64,000 nucleotides of DNA from Stutzerimonas frequens (GCF_024448335.1 NZ_JAMOHM010000012.1:62001-126000), one strand, 5' to 3'; counted from the stretch's first letter, positions 25,644 to 34,345 are shown. Notes: a model not told the origin generated them from the letters alone. Numbers and translations: made by a program.

Positions 25644-26306
25644 TCAATTCTTCAAGTAGCCGTGCTCGGCGAGAAAACCTTCGGTGAGCCCCGAGGCCTT
25701 GGGTTCGGCGGCCTTGTCGCCCATCATCAGGCGCTCCAGGTAACGCGCCAGCAGGTCGACCTCCAGGTTCACCTGCCGCCCGGGGCGGTAGTCGGCCATG
25801 ATGGTTTCGCCGAGGGTGTGCGGCACGATGGTCAGCTCGAATTCGGCGCCATTGACCGCGTTGACCGTGAGGCTGGTGCCGTCCACGGTGATCGACCCCT
25901 TGAGCGCAATGTACTTGGCCAGCTCGCGCGGCGCGCGGATGCGGAACTGCACGGCGCGGGCATTATCTTCCCGCGCCACGACCTCGCCGACACCATCGAC
26001 GTGGCCGCTGACCAGATGGCCGCCGAGGCGGCTGGTAGGGGTCAGGGCCTTTTCCAGGTTGACCCGACTGCCGGCCTTGAGATCGATGAAGGCGGTGCGC
26101 GCCAGAGTTTCGCGGCTGACGTCGGCCCAGAAGCCGTTGCCCGGCAGCTCCACCGCCGTCAGGCAGACGCCGTTGACAGCGATGCTGTCGCCCAGCTTGA
26201 CGTCGCCCAGATCCAGCTTGCCGGTTTCGACCAGCACGCGGACGTCGCCGCCCTTGGGTGTGAGCGCACGGATGGTGCCGATGGCTTCGATTATTCCGGT
26301 GAACAT
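25644..26306 (-). CDS. ribE: Riboflavin synthase alpha subunit
   Basis: A 220-residue enzyme with two lumazine-binding repeats. It starts MFTGIIEAIG, the usual N-terminus. The first repeat has LGDSIAVNGVCLTAV near 37, the second IALKGSITVDGTSLTVNAV near 133 with HLVSGHVDGVGEV near 97. It turns two lumazine molecules into riboflavin. RBS GGGAGG is 5 bp before the ATG. An FMN riboswitch and a short upstream ORF precede it. The long C-terminal tail (about 15 residues) after the last helix is common in Pseudomonads. Confidence 0.95.
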   Translation of the reverse strand: MFTGIIEAIGTIRALTPKGGDVRVLVETGKLDLGDVKLGDSIAVNGVCLTAVELPGNGFWADVSRETLARTAFIDLKAGSRVNLEKALTPTSRLGGHLVSGHVDGVGEVVAREDNARAVQFRIRAPRELAKYIALKGSITVDGTSLTVNAVNGAEFELTIVPHTLGETIMADYRPGRQVNLEVDLLARYLERLMMGDKAAEPKASGLTEGFLAEHGYLKN

Positions 26307-26341
26307 GTGGCCTCCCGTGGAAGGCGGGTAAAACGCTGCAT
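26291..26341 (-). CDS. Possible 16-codon leader ORF overlapping the ribE start
   Basis: An ATG at 26341 has a better ribosome-binding site (AGGAG, 8 bp spacing) than most genes here. It encodes MQRFTRLPREATCSPE and stops 16 bases inside ribE in another frame. Translation through it would bring ribosomes over the ribE ribosome-binding site. Its AGGAG is at the foot of a small hairpin (26352-26370). The assignment is speculative; it could be a chance ORF. Confidence 0.35.
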   Translation of the reverse strand: MQRFTRLPREATCSPE

Positions 26342-26351
26342 ACGACGAACT

Positions 26352-26370
26352 CCTGTTTATGAAAAACAGG
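26352..26370 (-). promoter_or_regulatory. Hairpin in the ribE leader next to the leader-ORF SD
   Basis: On the minus strand CCTGTTT-TTCAT-AAACAGG forms a 7 bp stem. Its 3' arm overlaps the AGG of the AGGAG that precedes the leader ORF, so it could be part of the FMN riboswitch expression platform. No T run follows it. Confidence 0.4.
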
Positions 26371-26429
26371 GCGCTACGGATCGATAGGGATGCATGACGG
26401 GTGCACGGACGGCGCCCATCGGAATATCC

Positions 26430-26565
26430 CGCTCTCTCTCATCCGGACTATACCGTCGGCCCCGGAATCACACCGGGTCTGCTGACCTTGCCTGGGCAAG
26501 CGCTCGCGGGCTAGGCCGTGGCCATTACCGCCGGTGGGGAATCGCACCCCGCCCTGAGAACGTTG
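26430..26565 (-). ncRNA. FMN riboswitch (RFN element)
   Basis: Read on the minus strand, the element opens CAGGGCGGGGTGCGATTCCCC, then ACCGGCGGTAATGG, AGCCCGCGAGCG, GGTCAGCAGACCCGGTGTG, ATTCCGGGGCCGACGGTA and TAGTCCGGATGAGAGAG. These are the conserved RFN helices and loops. It lies between ribD and ribE, so it controls ribE-ribBA and possibly ribH onwards, not ribD. Confidence 0.95.
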
Positions 26566-26692
26566 GGCCGTTTGCGGCCCGGCAGCGTTTTTAACACAAA
26601 TAGCGACGCGGGGCAGCCCGTTATCGCCCGGTAGCAGCTATCTGAATGCAAGACGCAGGCTATCGGCGGACACCGCCGACACGGGTTGCCGA

Positions 26693-27793
26693 TCAGTTGG
26701 CCGGGCGCGCCAGGATCTTCCAGTCGTCGCCCACCGCCCGGATGTCGACGATCTTCAGCTCGCGCGCCTCGCTCATGCGCTCGAGCGGAAGCTCCAGCAG
26801 CGGCCGCGCCGAGGAGCCGAGAAACTTGGCCGCCATGAACACCTGGTACTCGTCGATCAGGCCGAGGCTGGCGAACGCACCGACCAGCCGCGGTCCGGCC
26901 TCGACCAGCACCTCGTTGGCACCACGGGCAGCCAGCTCGCGCAGCAGCGCGCTCAGGTCGACCCGCTCCTGCCCCAGCACCAGCGCCTCGTGGCCGGCGC
27001 GAAGATAGGTCTCCTCGCGGCCGGCGACCACCGTGACGACCAGCGCCGGACCAGCCTGAAAGAACGGCGCATCCAGCGGCACGCGCAGCCGGCCATCGAC
27101 CAGCACCCGCAGCGGCGGGCGCTGCAGCGCTAGCGCAGTGGTTTCCGCGTCCAGCCCCAATTCGGCGCCGCGCACGGTCAGCCGCGCGGCATCCATCAGC
27201 ACGGTGTCGGCGCCGGTCAGCACCACGCTGGAGCGGGCGCGCAGGCGCTGCACCTCGGCACGCGCCGCCGGGCCGGTGATCCACTGGCTCTCGCCGCTGG
27301 CCATCGCCGTGCGCCCGTCCAGGCTCATCGCCAGCTTGGCGCGCACGTATGGCAGACCGCTTTCCATGCGCTTGATAAAGCCCGCATTGAGTTCCCGCGC
27401 CTCGGTCTCCAGCACACCGCTGGCAACTTCGATACCGGCGCTGCGCAGCAGCTCCAGACCATTCCCGGCGACCTGCGGATTGGGGTCCTGCATGGCCGCC
27501 ACCACGCGTCCGACCCCGGTCTTGACCAGCGCTTCGGCACAGGGCGGCGTGCGCCCGTAATGGCTGCAGGGTTCGAGGGTGACGTAGGCGGTGGCACCGC
27601 GGGCGCGCTCGCCGGCCTGGCGCAGCGCATGGACCTCGGCATGCGGCTCGCCGGCGCGTACGTGCCAGCCCTCACCGACCAGCTCGCCATCGGCGACGAT
27701 GACGCAGCCGACCCGCGGGTTCGGATGGGTCGAATAAAGGCCCTTGCGCGCCAACTGCAGCGCCCGGGCCATCCAGGCGTGATCGGCCGTCAT
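26693..27793 (-). CDS. ribD: Bifunctional pyrimidine deaminase/reductase RibD
   Basis: A 366-residue enzyme. The N-terminal deaminase (about 1-145) has [11 protein letters not shown] near 23, the zinc motif [10 protein letters not shown] near 48 and [14 protein letters not shown] near 73. The C-terminal reductase has [18 protein letters not shown] near 153 and [14 protein letters not shown] near 172, ending with GPRLVGAF near 295. It performs steps two and three of riboflavin synthesis. The start overlaps the nrdR stop by 4 bp. Transcription would be with nrdR and outside the FMN riboswitch. Confidence 0.95.
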   Translation of the reverse strand: MTADHAWMARALQLARKGLYSTHPNPRVGCVIVADGELVGEGWHVRAGEPHAEVHALRQAGERARGATAYVTLEPCSHYGRTPPCAEALVKTGVGRVVAAMQDPNPQVAGNGLELLRSAGIEVASGVLETEARELNAGFIKRMESGLPYVRAKLAMSLDGRTAMASGESQWITGPAARAEVQRLRARSSVVLTGADTVLMDAARLTVRGAELGLDAETTALALQRPPLRVLVDGRLRVPLDAPFFQAGPALVVTVVAGREETYLRAGHEALVLGQERVDLSALLRELAARGANEVLVEAGPRLVGAFASLGLIDEYQVFMAAKFLGSSARPLLELPLERMSEARELKIVDIRAVGDDWKILARPAN

Positions 27794-28257
27794 TCGGGCT
27801 TGGCCGGCTCGCGGGACAGCCGCTCGATTTCCTCGCGGAACTCGTTGAGGTCCTGGAAGCGGCGGTAGACCGAGGCGAAGCGGATATAGGCGACCTCGTC
27901 GAGCTTCTGCAGCTCGGCCATCACCAGCTCGCCGAGCACCCGCGACTTGATCTCGCGCTCGCCGGTGGCGCGCAGCTGATGCTTGATATGGGCGATCGCA
28001 GCTTCCAGGCGCTCGACGCTGACCGGACGTTTTTCCAGCGCACGCTGCATGCCGGCGCGCAGTTTCTGCTCGTCGAACGGCTGGCGACTGCCGTCGGACT
28101 TGATCAGTCGCGGCATCACCAGCTCGGCGGTTTCAAAGGTGGTGAAGCGCTCGCCACAGGCCAGGCACTCGCGGCGGCGGCGCACCTGATCGCCCTCGGC
28201 GACCAGGCGGGAATCGATGACCTTGGTGTCGTGGGCACCGCAGAAGGGACAATGCAT
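27790..28257 (-). CDS. nrdR: Transcriptional repressor NrdR
   Basis: A 155-residue repressor of ribonucleotide reductase genes. It has an N-terminal zinc ribbon with CPFC and CLAC pairs (residues 3-34), then RFTTFETAE and an ATP-cone domain (about 48-140, [24 protein letters not shown]). The start was chosen at MHCPFCG, discarding 28 upstream codons. It is the first gene of the nrdR-ribD pair, as is common in bacteria. NrdR senses dATP/ATP through the cone. Confidence 0.96.
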   Translation of the reverse strand: MHCPFCGAHDTKVIDSRLVAEGDQVRRRRECLACGERFTTFETAELVMPRLIKSDGSRQPFDEQKLRAGMQRALEKRPVSVERLEAAIAHIKHQLRATGEREIKSRVLGELVMAELQKLDEVAYIRFASVYRRFQDLNEFREEIERLSREPAKPE

Positions 28258-28370
28258 GGGGCTGGAATCGGTCGTACGTCGGGACGGCCATGGTAGCGCA
28301 TCCGACCGGCAAGACAAGGCGACGGCTTTGCTGCTATACAAGCCCGCAATCGCCGTTCAGGAGGCCGTCT

Positions 28371-28796
28371 GTGCCATCACGTTTTCTCGTTCTGCCCGCC
28401 CTGCTGACGCTGCTCGTCGGCTGCGGCAGCCAACCCAGCGAACCACCGACGGCTCCCGTCGAGCTGAGCACCGCACCCCACTCCAAACTGCTCAACGAAC
28501 TGAGCGGCAGCCTGATCGGCGCACCGGCCGGCAGCGACGTGGAGCTGGCCCTCTTGGAGGTCGACCGTCGCGACCAGCCCGACCGCCTGCTCAGCAACGT
28601 GCAGCTCAAGGGCCGCGGCAGCGAGCTGCCGTTCATCCTCCAGTTCAACCCCGACGCCTTCCCGGCCGGCCAGCGCGTCGAGCTGCGCGGCCGCGTCACG
28701 CGCGCCGGCCAGCTGATCATGCGCCTGCCGCCGCGCACCATATCGAGCGCTGCCAGCCAGGCGCTCGGACCGCTGCAGCTGGTTCCGGCACCGTGA
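28371..28796 (+). CDS. YbaY-family lipoprotein
   Basis: A 141-residue lipoprotein starting at GTG 28371, with CAGGAGG 6 bp upstream. The signal peptide ends in a lipobox LLVGC (Cys20 by count). The rest is a beta-sandwich of the YbaY type: [36 protein letters not shown] and [15 protein letters not shown]. Lipoproteins of this family resemble type III secretion pilotins in fold, but the function in E. coli is unclear. The stop overlaps the GTG start of the methyltransferase by GTGA. The longer ATG-started frame to 28290 would have no lipoprotein signal and was rejected. Confidence 0.75.
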   Translation: MPSRFLVLPALLTLLVGCGSQPSEPPTAPVELSTAPHSKLLNELSGSLIGAPAGSDVELALLEVDRRDQPDRLLSNVQLKGRGSELPFILQFNPDAFPAGQRVELRGRVTRAGQLIMRLPPRTISSAASQALGPLQLVPAP

Positions 28797-29446
28797 GCGC
28801 ACCGGCGCAGCTGCAGGCCGCGCTGCACGAACTGCTGGGCGATGCCCGCCTGGTCGCCGAGACGCTGCCGGACACCGAGCTGCGCCTCTGGCTGATCGAT
28901 GCGGCCAACATGGATCGCGCCTTCAGCCCCGAGGAAACCCGGCGCATTCTCGACGAGCCACCATATTGGTGTTTCTGCTGGGCCAGCGGGCTGGTCCTGG
29001 CCCGCTGGCTGGCCGAGCGCCCGGACTGGGTGCGCGGCAAGCGCGTGCTGGATTTCGGCGCGGGTTCCGGCGTCGCTGCCATCGCCGCGGCCAAGGCAGG
29101 AGCCGCCGAGGTGGTGGCCTGCGACCTGGACCCGCTGGCGCTCGCCGCCTGCCGGGCGAACGCCGCGCTCAACGGTGTCGAGCTACGCTATTCGCAGGAC
29201 TTCTTCGGCGAAGCGGATCGCTTCGATCTGATCCTCGTCGCCGATGTGCTCTACGACCGCGCCAACCTGCCGCTGCTGGATCAGTTTCTCAGCCGAGGCC
29301 GGGAAGCGCTGGTGGCCGATTCCCGCGTGCGGGACTTCGCCCACCCGCTGTACCGGCGCCTGGACGTGCTCGATGCCTGCACCTGGCCGGATCTGGCAGA
29401 GCCGGCGGAGTTTCGCCAGGTGAGCCTCTACCACGCGACGCGCTAG
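28793..29446 (+). CDS. Class I SAM-dependent protein methyltransferase (ETFB-KMT/PrmA-like)
   Basis: A 217-residue methyltransferase beginning at GTG 28793. The SAM-binding motif I is [20 protein letters not shown] near 85, motif post-[24 protein letters not shown] near 105, and [16 protein letters not shown] near 140. The [14 protein letters not shown] lead-in resembles electron-transfer-flavoprotein beta lysine methyltransferases, which are related to PrmA. The substrate is probably a protein lysine, but this is inference. It is coupled to the preceding lipoprotein gene and precedes thpR by 15 bp. Confidence 0.75.
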   Translation: MSAPAQLQAALHELLGDARLVAETLPDTELRLWLIDAANMDRAFSPEETRRILDEPPYWCFCWASGLVLARWLAERPDWVRGKRVLDFGAGSGVAAIAAAKAGAAEVVACDLDPLALAACRANAALNGVELRYSQDFFGEADRFDLILVADVLYDRANLPLLDQFLSRGREALVADSRVRDFAHPLYRRLDVLDACTWPDLAEPAEFRQVSLYHATR

Positions 29447-29461
29447 CCATACGGAGACACC

Positions 29462-29983
29462 ATGAGCGAGGAAAGTCTGCGCCTGTTCTTCGCCCTGCCC
29501 TGCCCGCCCGAGCAGGCGACGGCCATCTGCGCCTGGCGTGACGGCCAGGCATTCGACGGGCGCCCGGTGGCCGAGGCCAATCTGCACATGACCCTGGCCT
29601 TTCTCGGTGCTCAGCCGAAGGAGCGGCTGGAGGCACTGCTGACCATGGCATCAGGCATCGAGGGGACGGCATTCGACCTCCGGCTGGACCGGCTCACCAC
29701 CATCGGCAAGGGCTTCATCTGCCTGCAACCGAGCACGACGCCGCAGGCCCTGTCGAGGCTGGTCGCTACCCTCGCCGAGCATCTGGCCGCGCTCGGCGTG
29801 GTGCTCGACAGCCGGCCATTCCTCCCGCACCTGACGCTGGCTCGCCAGGCCCGCAGCCGACCGAGCGGCGCCGCGCCGGGCTTCGCCTGGCACGCCGACC
29901 ACTTCGGCCTCTATCTGTCGACGGCAACGCCGGGCGGCGTGCGCTACGACGCGCTGGGACGCTGGCCGCTGGCCGCGCCATAG
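29462..29983 (+). CDS. thpR: RNA 2',3'-cyclic phosphodiesterase (LigT family)
   Basis: A 173-residue 2H phosphoesterase with the two HxTx motifs, H42MTL and H123LTL. It starts MSEESLRLFFALPCP, the typical N-terminus. The enzyme opens 2',3'-cyclic phosphates of RNA and can ligate tRNA halves in vitro. It follows the methyltransferase gene after 15 bp. A RBS-like GGAGAC lies 6 bp before the ATG. Function in this setting is not known. Confidence 0.9.
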   Translation: MSEESLRLFFALPCPPEQATAICAWRDGQAFDGRPVAEANLHMTLAFLGAQPKERLEALLTMASGIEGTAFDLRLDRLTTIGKGFICLQPSTTPQALSRLVATLAEHLAALGVVLDSRPFLPHLTLARQARSRPSGAAPGFAWHADHFGLYLSTATPGGVRYDALGRWPLAAP

Positions 29984-30002
29984 CGACCGTCACATGGCCC
30001 GC

Positions 30003-30242
30003 TCAGCGCGGCACTTCGATGAGAAAGCGGAACAGCGGACCGTGCTGCTCCACCGCCAGGCAGTTGTAACCCTTGGCCGTGGCGTCCTCGGGAATGCCGT
30101 GCACCGACTGCGAACAGTCCGTCACCACTTCCAGCAACTGCCCTGGCTGCATGGTCGCCAGGGTTTCCAGCGTGGCGATGGCGTTATACGGGCAGTGCTC
30201 GCCCCGCAGATCAAGCGAGAGATTCGGTTTGGCCTGGCTCAC
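30003..30242 (-). CDS. TusA/YedF-family sulfur carrier protein
   Basis: A 79-residue protein starting at GTG 30242 (AAAAGGAG lies 9 bp upstream). It has the TusA core LDLRGEHCPYNAIATLETLATMQ, in which the Cys of CP accepts sulfur, and LLEVVTDCSQSVHGIP near 38, then a C-terminal FLIEVPR strand. It overlaps the upstream yedE-type gene by 32 bp on the same strand, showing tight coupling. The pair YedF-like carrier plus YedE-like channel is associated with sulfur or selenium supply; the substrate cannot be decided. Confidence 0.8.
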   Translation of the reverse strand: MSQAKPNLSLDLRGEHCPYNAIATLETLATMQPGQLLEVVTDCSQSVHGIPEDATAKGYNCLAVEQHGPLFRFLIEVPR

Positions 30243-31437
30243 GGGCAGGACTCCTTTTCGGTTGAAAACGACGTGCGTTGAGGTGCACCAGCAGCATGGC
30301 GATGGCCAGGCCGGCAAAGGTCAGCAGCAATCCGCTGGCCGGGCCGAAGCTCTCCAGCAGATTGATCTTCGGATAGGGCAGCGCCAGCGACGTGCCGAGC
30401 TGGTCCCAGTACACCGCCACCAGCGTGCCGCCGATGACGTTGCCGACGCCCACCACCCAGAAGTGCACCTGCCCTTCCATGGCGCGATACATCCAGCCGG
30501 TTTCGCAGCCGCCGGCGACGACGATGCCGATGCCGAACAGCACGCCGCCGAGAATCGCGTTCGGCCCCATCCAGAAAATCTTCGGACTTGCCCCCAGCGC
30601 GATGGCACCGAACGTACCGACGCAGGCCACCGCCATGCCGAGAAGAATGCCGTAGGCCGCGCGGGTTCGGCCGGTGGTCCAGAGGTCACGAGCGGCACTG
30701 GTGAAGCAGATCTGCGCCCGCTCGATCAGCCCGCCGAACAACAGGCCGAACAGCACCGCCATGCCCAGCACCAGCGAGGTGTCGAAGCGCCAGGCGGCGA
30801 ATGCGATGGCCAGCACCGCCACCCCGGTGCCGAGGCGCGCCTGCAACGAGGCCCGCCGCCGCGTGCCTTCCACGTCACCGAACAGCGAACTGGCCTGGCT
30901 ACCGACCTTCAGCGGCGTGCGCAGCCAGGGCAGCAGGCAGATCTTCACGCCGATCCAGGCGCCGCCCACGGTGGCCAGCATGAAGGCCCAGGCATGCAGC
31001 GAGAACATTGGAATGCCGGTGAAGAAGGCCGCCAGGTTGCAGCCCATGGCCAGACGCGCACCGAAGCCGGCGATGATGCCGCCGACCAGACCCTGCAGCA
31101 GGCGGCGCCTGCTGGTCGGCCAGCGCAGGCTGACGTTGTTCGCCCACAGCGCCGCACAGAGCGCGCCAAGCAGCATGCCGATGATCATCACGCCGTCGAT
31201 GCGATCGAGCGGCGTACCGGCCAGGCCGATCAGCTTGAAATAGCTCCACTCCTGCGGGGTGTAGCCGAACCAGGAAATGACGTGTCCACCCCAGCGAGTG
31301 AACTCGCCGGTGACGGCCCAGAAGGTCCCGGTGATGGCGAAGTAGTAGGCGGAAGCGACGCCCAGCGCGACGAGCGCCGGCAGGGGTGACCAGAAGCGCA
31401 CGAGATAGCGCTCCCGGAAATCGGAGAGGAAGGACAT
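30211..31437 (-). CDS. yedE: YedE/YeeE-family membrane protein, putative sulfur/selenium transporter
   Basis: A 408-residue integral membrane protein with about 9-10 spans. It contains the paired YeeE/YedE repeats: GFGARLAMGCNLAAFFTGIPMFSLHAW near 125 and GIVVAGGCETGWMYRAMEGQVHFWVVGVGN near 325. Cysteines in these MGCN and GGCE motifs correspond to those that relay thiosulfate in YeeE/TsuA. The size and the two-motif arrangement fit the group tied to selenium metabolism (YedE). Its end overlaps the TusA-like gene by 32 bp. It is the first gene of the pair. Confidence 0.85.
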   Translation of the reverse strand: MSFLSDFRERYLVRFWSPLPALVALGVASAYYFAITGTFWAVTGEFTRWGGHVISWFGYTPQEWSYFKLIGLAGTPLDRIDGVMIIGMLLGALCAALWANNVSLRWPTSRRRLLQGLVGGIIAGFGARLAMGCNLAAFFTGIPMFSLHAWAFMLATVGGAWIGVKICLLPWLRTPLKVGSQASSLFGDVEGTRRRASLQARLGTGVAVLAIAFAAWRFDTSLVLGMAVLFGLLFGGLIERAQICFTSAARDLWTTGRTRAAYGILLGMAVACVGTFGAIALGASPKIFWMGPNAILGGVLFGIGIVVAGGCETGWMYRAMEGQVHFWVVGVGNVIGGTLVAVYWDQLGTSLALPYPKINLLESFGPASGLLLTFAGLAIAMLLVHLNARRFQPKRSPAREPGQTESLA

Positions 31438-31644
31438 CTGAAGCTCCTTATGACGCGCGACTGCAAACGCCGCACCGGTCTAGGAAAAGGGTTTCGCCTC
31501 GACGAGGCGATCGCGATACCGCGTCGTAGAGGCGGCGCAACCATAGACCAATGGCATCCATCACGCGAGCTCTTGCTTCTCGCCGGCGGCGCCCCCACTT
31601 ACCATGCACAGCTTCCCAGTCACCCGTCGCCGACGAGAATTCCG

Positions 31645-32514
31645 ATGAGCCAGACGCCCTATATCTTCGATGTCACCACCGCCAGTTTCGAACAGCTGGT
31701 GCTCGAGAACTCGTTCCACAAGCCGGTGCTGGTGGATTTCTGGGCCGAATGGTGCGCGCCGTGCAAGGCGCTGATGCCCCTGCTGGCGAAGATCACCGAG
31801 GAGTACCAGGGCGAGTTGCTGCTGGCCAAGGTCAACTGCGACATCGAGCAGGAGGTCGTTGCCCGCTTCGGTATCCGCAGCCTGCCGACCGTGGTGCTGT
31901 TCAAGGACGGCCAGCCGGTGGACGGTTTCGCCGGTGCGCAGCCGGAATCCGCGATTCGCGCCATGCTCGAGCCCCATTTACAGGCCCCGGCATCGCCGCA
32001 GGGCAATCTGCTGGAAAGCGCTGAGGCAGCCTTCGCCGAAGGCCGTTTTGCCGAGGCAGAGGCGCAGCTGCAGCAGCTGCTCAGCGAGGACAACGAGAAC
32101 GCCGCCGGCCTGATTCTGTACGCGCGCTGCCTTGCCGAACGGGGCGAGCTGGGCGAGGCGGAAACCGTGCTCAATGCCGTGAAGGGCGATGAGCACAAGC
32201 AGGCACTGGCCGGCGCGCGCGCGCAGCTGACGTTCCTGCGTCAGGCCAATGACCTGCCCGATGCCGCCACGCTGAAGAGCCGCCTGGCGCAGAACGGCGA
32301 GGATGACGAGGCGGCGTACCAGCTGGCCGTCCAGCAGCTGGCGCGGCAGCAGTATGAAGCGGCGCTGGACGGGCTGCTCAGGCTGTTCGTGCGCAACCGA
32401 AGCTATGCCGACGGGCTGCCGCACAAGACCCTGCTGCAGGTCTTCGACCTGCTCGGCAACGACCATCCGCTGGTGACGCTGTATCGCCGCAAGCTCTATC
32501 AGGCGATCTACTGA
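31645..32514 (+). CDS. cnoX: CnoX/YbbN-type thioredoxin with TPR region
   Basis: A 289-residue protein. The thioredoxin domain (about 1-112) has an intact redox motif W36-C37-A-P-C40, unlike E. coli CnoX, which lacks it. An alpha-helical TPR-like region follows (about 118-285) with repeated AEAAFAEGRFAEAEAQLQQLL, LAERGELGEAETVL and QQYEAALDGLL units. In the family this region binds GroEL and protects proteins from hypochlorite. The CAPC motif predicts genuine oxidoreductase activity. It ends with 7 bp of convergent overlap with the next gene. The start was chosen at MSQTPYIF; a longer frame upstream lies in intergenic DNA. Confidence 0.88.
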   Translation: MSQTPYIFDVTTASFEQLVLENSFHKPVLVDFWAEWCAPCKALMPLLAKITEEYQGELLLAKVNCDIEQEVVARFGIRSLPTVVLFKDGQPVDGFAGAQPESAIRAMLEPHLQAPASPQGNLLESAEAAFAEGRFAEAEAQLQQLLSEDNENAAGLILYARCLAERGELGEAETVLNAVKGDEHKQALAGARAQLTFLRQANDLPDAATLKSRLAQNGEDDEAAYQLAVQQLARQQYEAALDGLLRLFVRNRSYADGLPHKTLLQVFDLLGNDHPLVTLYRRKLYQAIY

Positions 32515-32894
32515 TCCCGGCCGCCGCTGGTGGCGAGTCCGTCGGCGGGCTCGCCGATCCAGTGATAGCAGGCCGAATCGTTGCCATGCTCGACCCGCAC
32601 CTCATCGCAATGACGCAGCCGCACCAGCAACCGCTTGGCCAGCTGCGTGCTCCCGGTGATCGCCTCCAGCTCGGCGAACAACTGCGGCCCTTCCAGCTTC
32701 CCGGCACTGCGCAGGCATTCCCGGGCGCTGTGCCAAAGCGCATCGGCCGGCGGCGACGCCGCCGTTGCAGGCCGCCCGGCCGAGCTGATCTCGACGGCGC
32801 CCAGCCCACGCGTCAGGCCCGACCAGTCCTGTTCGCCCAGTTCGATTTCCAGATCGACCGGCCAGTCCCCTATGCGTCCGCGGATTCGGATCAT
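32508..32894 (-). CDS. Conserved hypothetical protein of Pseudomonads
   Basis: A 128-residue soluble protein with a strong RBS (CAGGAGGGG, 7 bp spacing). The sequence IRIRGRIGDWPVDLEIELGEQDWSGL opens the protein, with a helical region SARECLRSAGKLEGPQLFAELEAITGSTQLAKRLLVRLRHCDEV near 50-100. No recognised domain; I recall a similar gene at the same place in P. aeruginosa. It lies convergent with cnoX, overlapping by 7 bp, and divergent from the zinc operon with a shared 108 bp control region, so Zur could affect it too. Confidence 0.65.
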   Translation of the reverse strand: MIRIRGRIGDWPVDLEIELGEQDWSGLTRGLGAVEISSAGRPATAASPPADALWHSARECLRSAGKLEGPQLFAELEAITGSTQLAKRLLVRLRHCDEVRVEHGNDSACYHWIGEPADGLATSGGRDQ

Positions 32895-32965
32895 GCTGTC
32901 CCCTCCTGAAATATCCGTTCATGCTCACATGCACGGGCCGCGCTGGCCAGCCAAGCGGCAAAGTT

Positions 32966-32978
32966 GTTATAACGTAAC
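32966..32978 (+). promoter_or_regulatory. Candidate Zur box upstream of the zinc operon
   Basis: GTTAT-AAC-GTAAC, preceded by T at 32965-type context (TTGTTATAACGTAACG), is a near-perfect dyad of the GTTATA..TAAC class seen in gammaproteobacterial Zur sites. It lies about 25 bp before the ZrgA-like start, where a repressor would cover the promoter. No database scan was possible. Confidence 0.55.
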
Positions 32979-33002
32979 GGACCCTTGCCAATGGAGCTGA
33001 CC

Positions 33003-33617
33003 ATGCGCCACTTACTGCTCGCCGTACCCGTGCTTCTGTTGCCCCTGAGCTACAGCCAAGCACATGAAGATCATCATCACGAACATGAAGAAGCTGCCAG
33101 CCTCGGCGCCCACGAACATGGTGCGGCTCGCCTGAACGCCGCGCTGGATGGCAAGCGTCTTGAACTGGAGTTCATCAGCCCGGCCATGAATCTGGTCGGC
33201 TTCGAACACGCGCCTGCCACACCAGCGGACGAAGCGAAGATCGCCGAAGCACGGGCCCAACTCGAGCAACCGGCGACACTGTTCGGCCTGCCAAAGGCTG
33301 CCGACTGCGTGGTGAGCGAACAGCAGCTGCATGGCGAACTGCTCGGTTCGGCCCACGCCGGTTACCAGCGCCGCGACCAGGACGATGACCACCAGCACGA
33401 ACACAGCCATGCCGCCGCAGACGAACACGGCGGCCACAGTGATATCGAGGCAAGCTACCAGTTCGATTGCAGCGATCCGGGGGCACTACAGGCGCTGGAT
33501 CTCAAGGGCCTGTTCGAACGTTTCCCCGGCACGGAGAAGATTCAGGTACAACTGATCGGCCCCAACGGCCAACAGGGCGCGGAACTGACCCCGGCGCGCA
33601 CGCAGCTGCCTTTCTGA
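33003..33617 (+). CDS. zrgA: ZrgA/DUF2796-family zinc-binding periplasmic protein
   Basis: A 204-residue protein with a signal peptide (about 1-20, SQA-HE) and two histidine-rich clusters, HEDHHHEHEE at the mature N-terminus and the acidic HQHEHSHAAADEHGGH stretch near 130. The conserved DUF2796 body includes GAHEHGAARLNAALDG and AMNLVGFEHAP. The family is the first gene of zinc-regulated operons (ZrgABCDE of Vibrio, PA4063 group of P. aeruginosa). It probably traps Zn2+ and hands it to the ABC system downstream. The start at 33003 has GGAG 6 bp upstream. A Zur-like palindrome precedes it. Confidence 0.85.
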   Translation: MRHLLLAVPVLLLPLSYSQAHEDHHHEHEEAASLGAHEHGAARLNAALDGKRLELEFISPAMNLVGFEHAPATPADEAKIAEARAQLEQPATLFGLPKAADCVVSEQQLHGELLGSAHAGYQRRDQDDDHQHEHSHAAADEHGGHSDIEASYQFDCSDPGALQALDLKGLFERFPGTEKIQVQLIGPNGQQGAELTPARTQLPF

Positions 33618-33634
33618 ACCAGCACTGGACATCG

Positions 33635-34342
33635 ATGACCGCTCCACTTCTCGCAATCGACAACCTCGGCTTCGCCTGGCCACGCCAGGCCGAGCTGCTG
33701 GACATCCCCTGCTTGCGCCTCGAGCGCGGCGAGAGCCTGTTTCTCAAAGGCCCCTCGGGCAGCGGCAAGACCACCCTGCTCGGTCTAATCGGCGGCGTGC
33801 AGAAGGCCGCGCGCGGCAGCGTGCGCCTGCTCGACCGTGACCTCGGCAGCCTGTCGGCGGGCGCCCGTGATCGCTTCCGGGTCGATCACACCGGCTACAT
33901 CTTCCAGCAGTTCAACCTGCTGCCTTTTCTATCGGTGCGTGAAAACGTCGGCCTGCCCTGCCATTTTTCGCGGCTACGTGCCGAACGTGCGCGCAAGCGG
34001 CACGGCAGCACGGACGCCGCCGCGGCCAGCCTGCTGGAGCACCTGGGGCTGGCACAGGAGCTGTTCGAGCGGCGGGCCGATGCGCTGTCCATCGGCCAGC
34101 AGCAGCGCGTGGCTGCCGCCCGAGCGCTGATCGGCCAGCCGGAGCTGGTCATCGCCGACGAACCGACCTCGGCACTGGATGCGGACAGCCGCGAAGCCTT
34201 CCTGCAACTGCTCTTTTCCGAGTGCCGGGCGGCGGGCGCCAGCCTGCTGTTCGTCAGCCATGATCAAAGCCTCGCACCGCTGTTCGACCGCAGCCTGTCG
34301 CTGGCCGATCTCAATCGCGCCGCACGCGCGCCGGAGTGCTGA
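33635..34342 (+). CDS. ABC transporter ATP-binding protein, LolD/MacB type
   Basis: A 235-residue ATPase. Walker A is GPSGSGKTT near 42, Q-loop FQQFNLLPFL near 92, Walker B LVIADEPTSALD near 177 and H-loop SHDQS near 208. The signature motif reads LSIGQQQR near 157, with Ile in place of the usual Gly. It pairs with the FtsX-type permease after 3 bp, in the order seen with ZrgA-like proteins, so it belongs to the zinc-responsive unit rather than lipoprotein sorting, although the fold is the same. Confidence 0.85.
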   Translation: MTAPLLAIDNLGFAWPRQAELLDIPCLRLERGESLFLKGPSGSGKTTLLGLIGGVQKAARGSVRLLDRDLGSLSAGARDRFRVDHTGYIFQQFNLLPFLSVRENVGLPCHFSRLRAERARKRHGSTDAAAASLLEHLGLAQELFERRADALSIGQQQRVAAARALIGQPELVIADEPTSALDADSREAFLQLLFSECRAAGASLLFVSHDQSLAPLFDRSLSLADLNRAARAPEC

Positions 34343-34345
34343 GCG

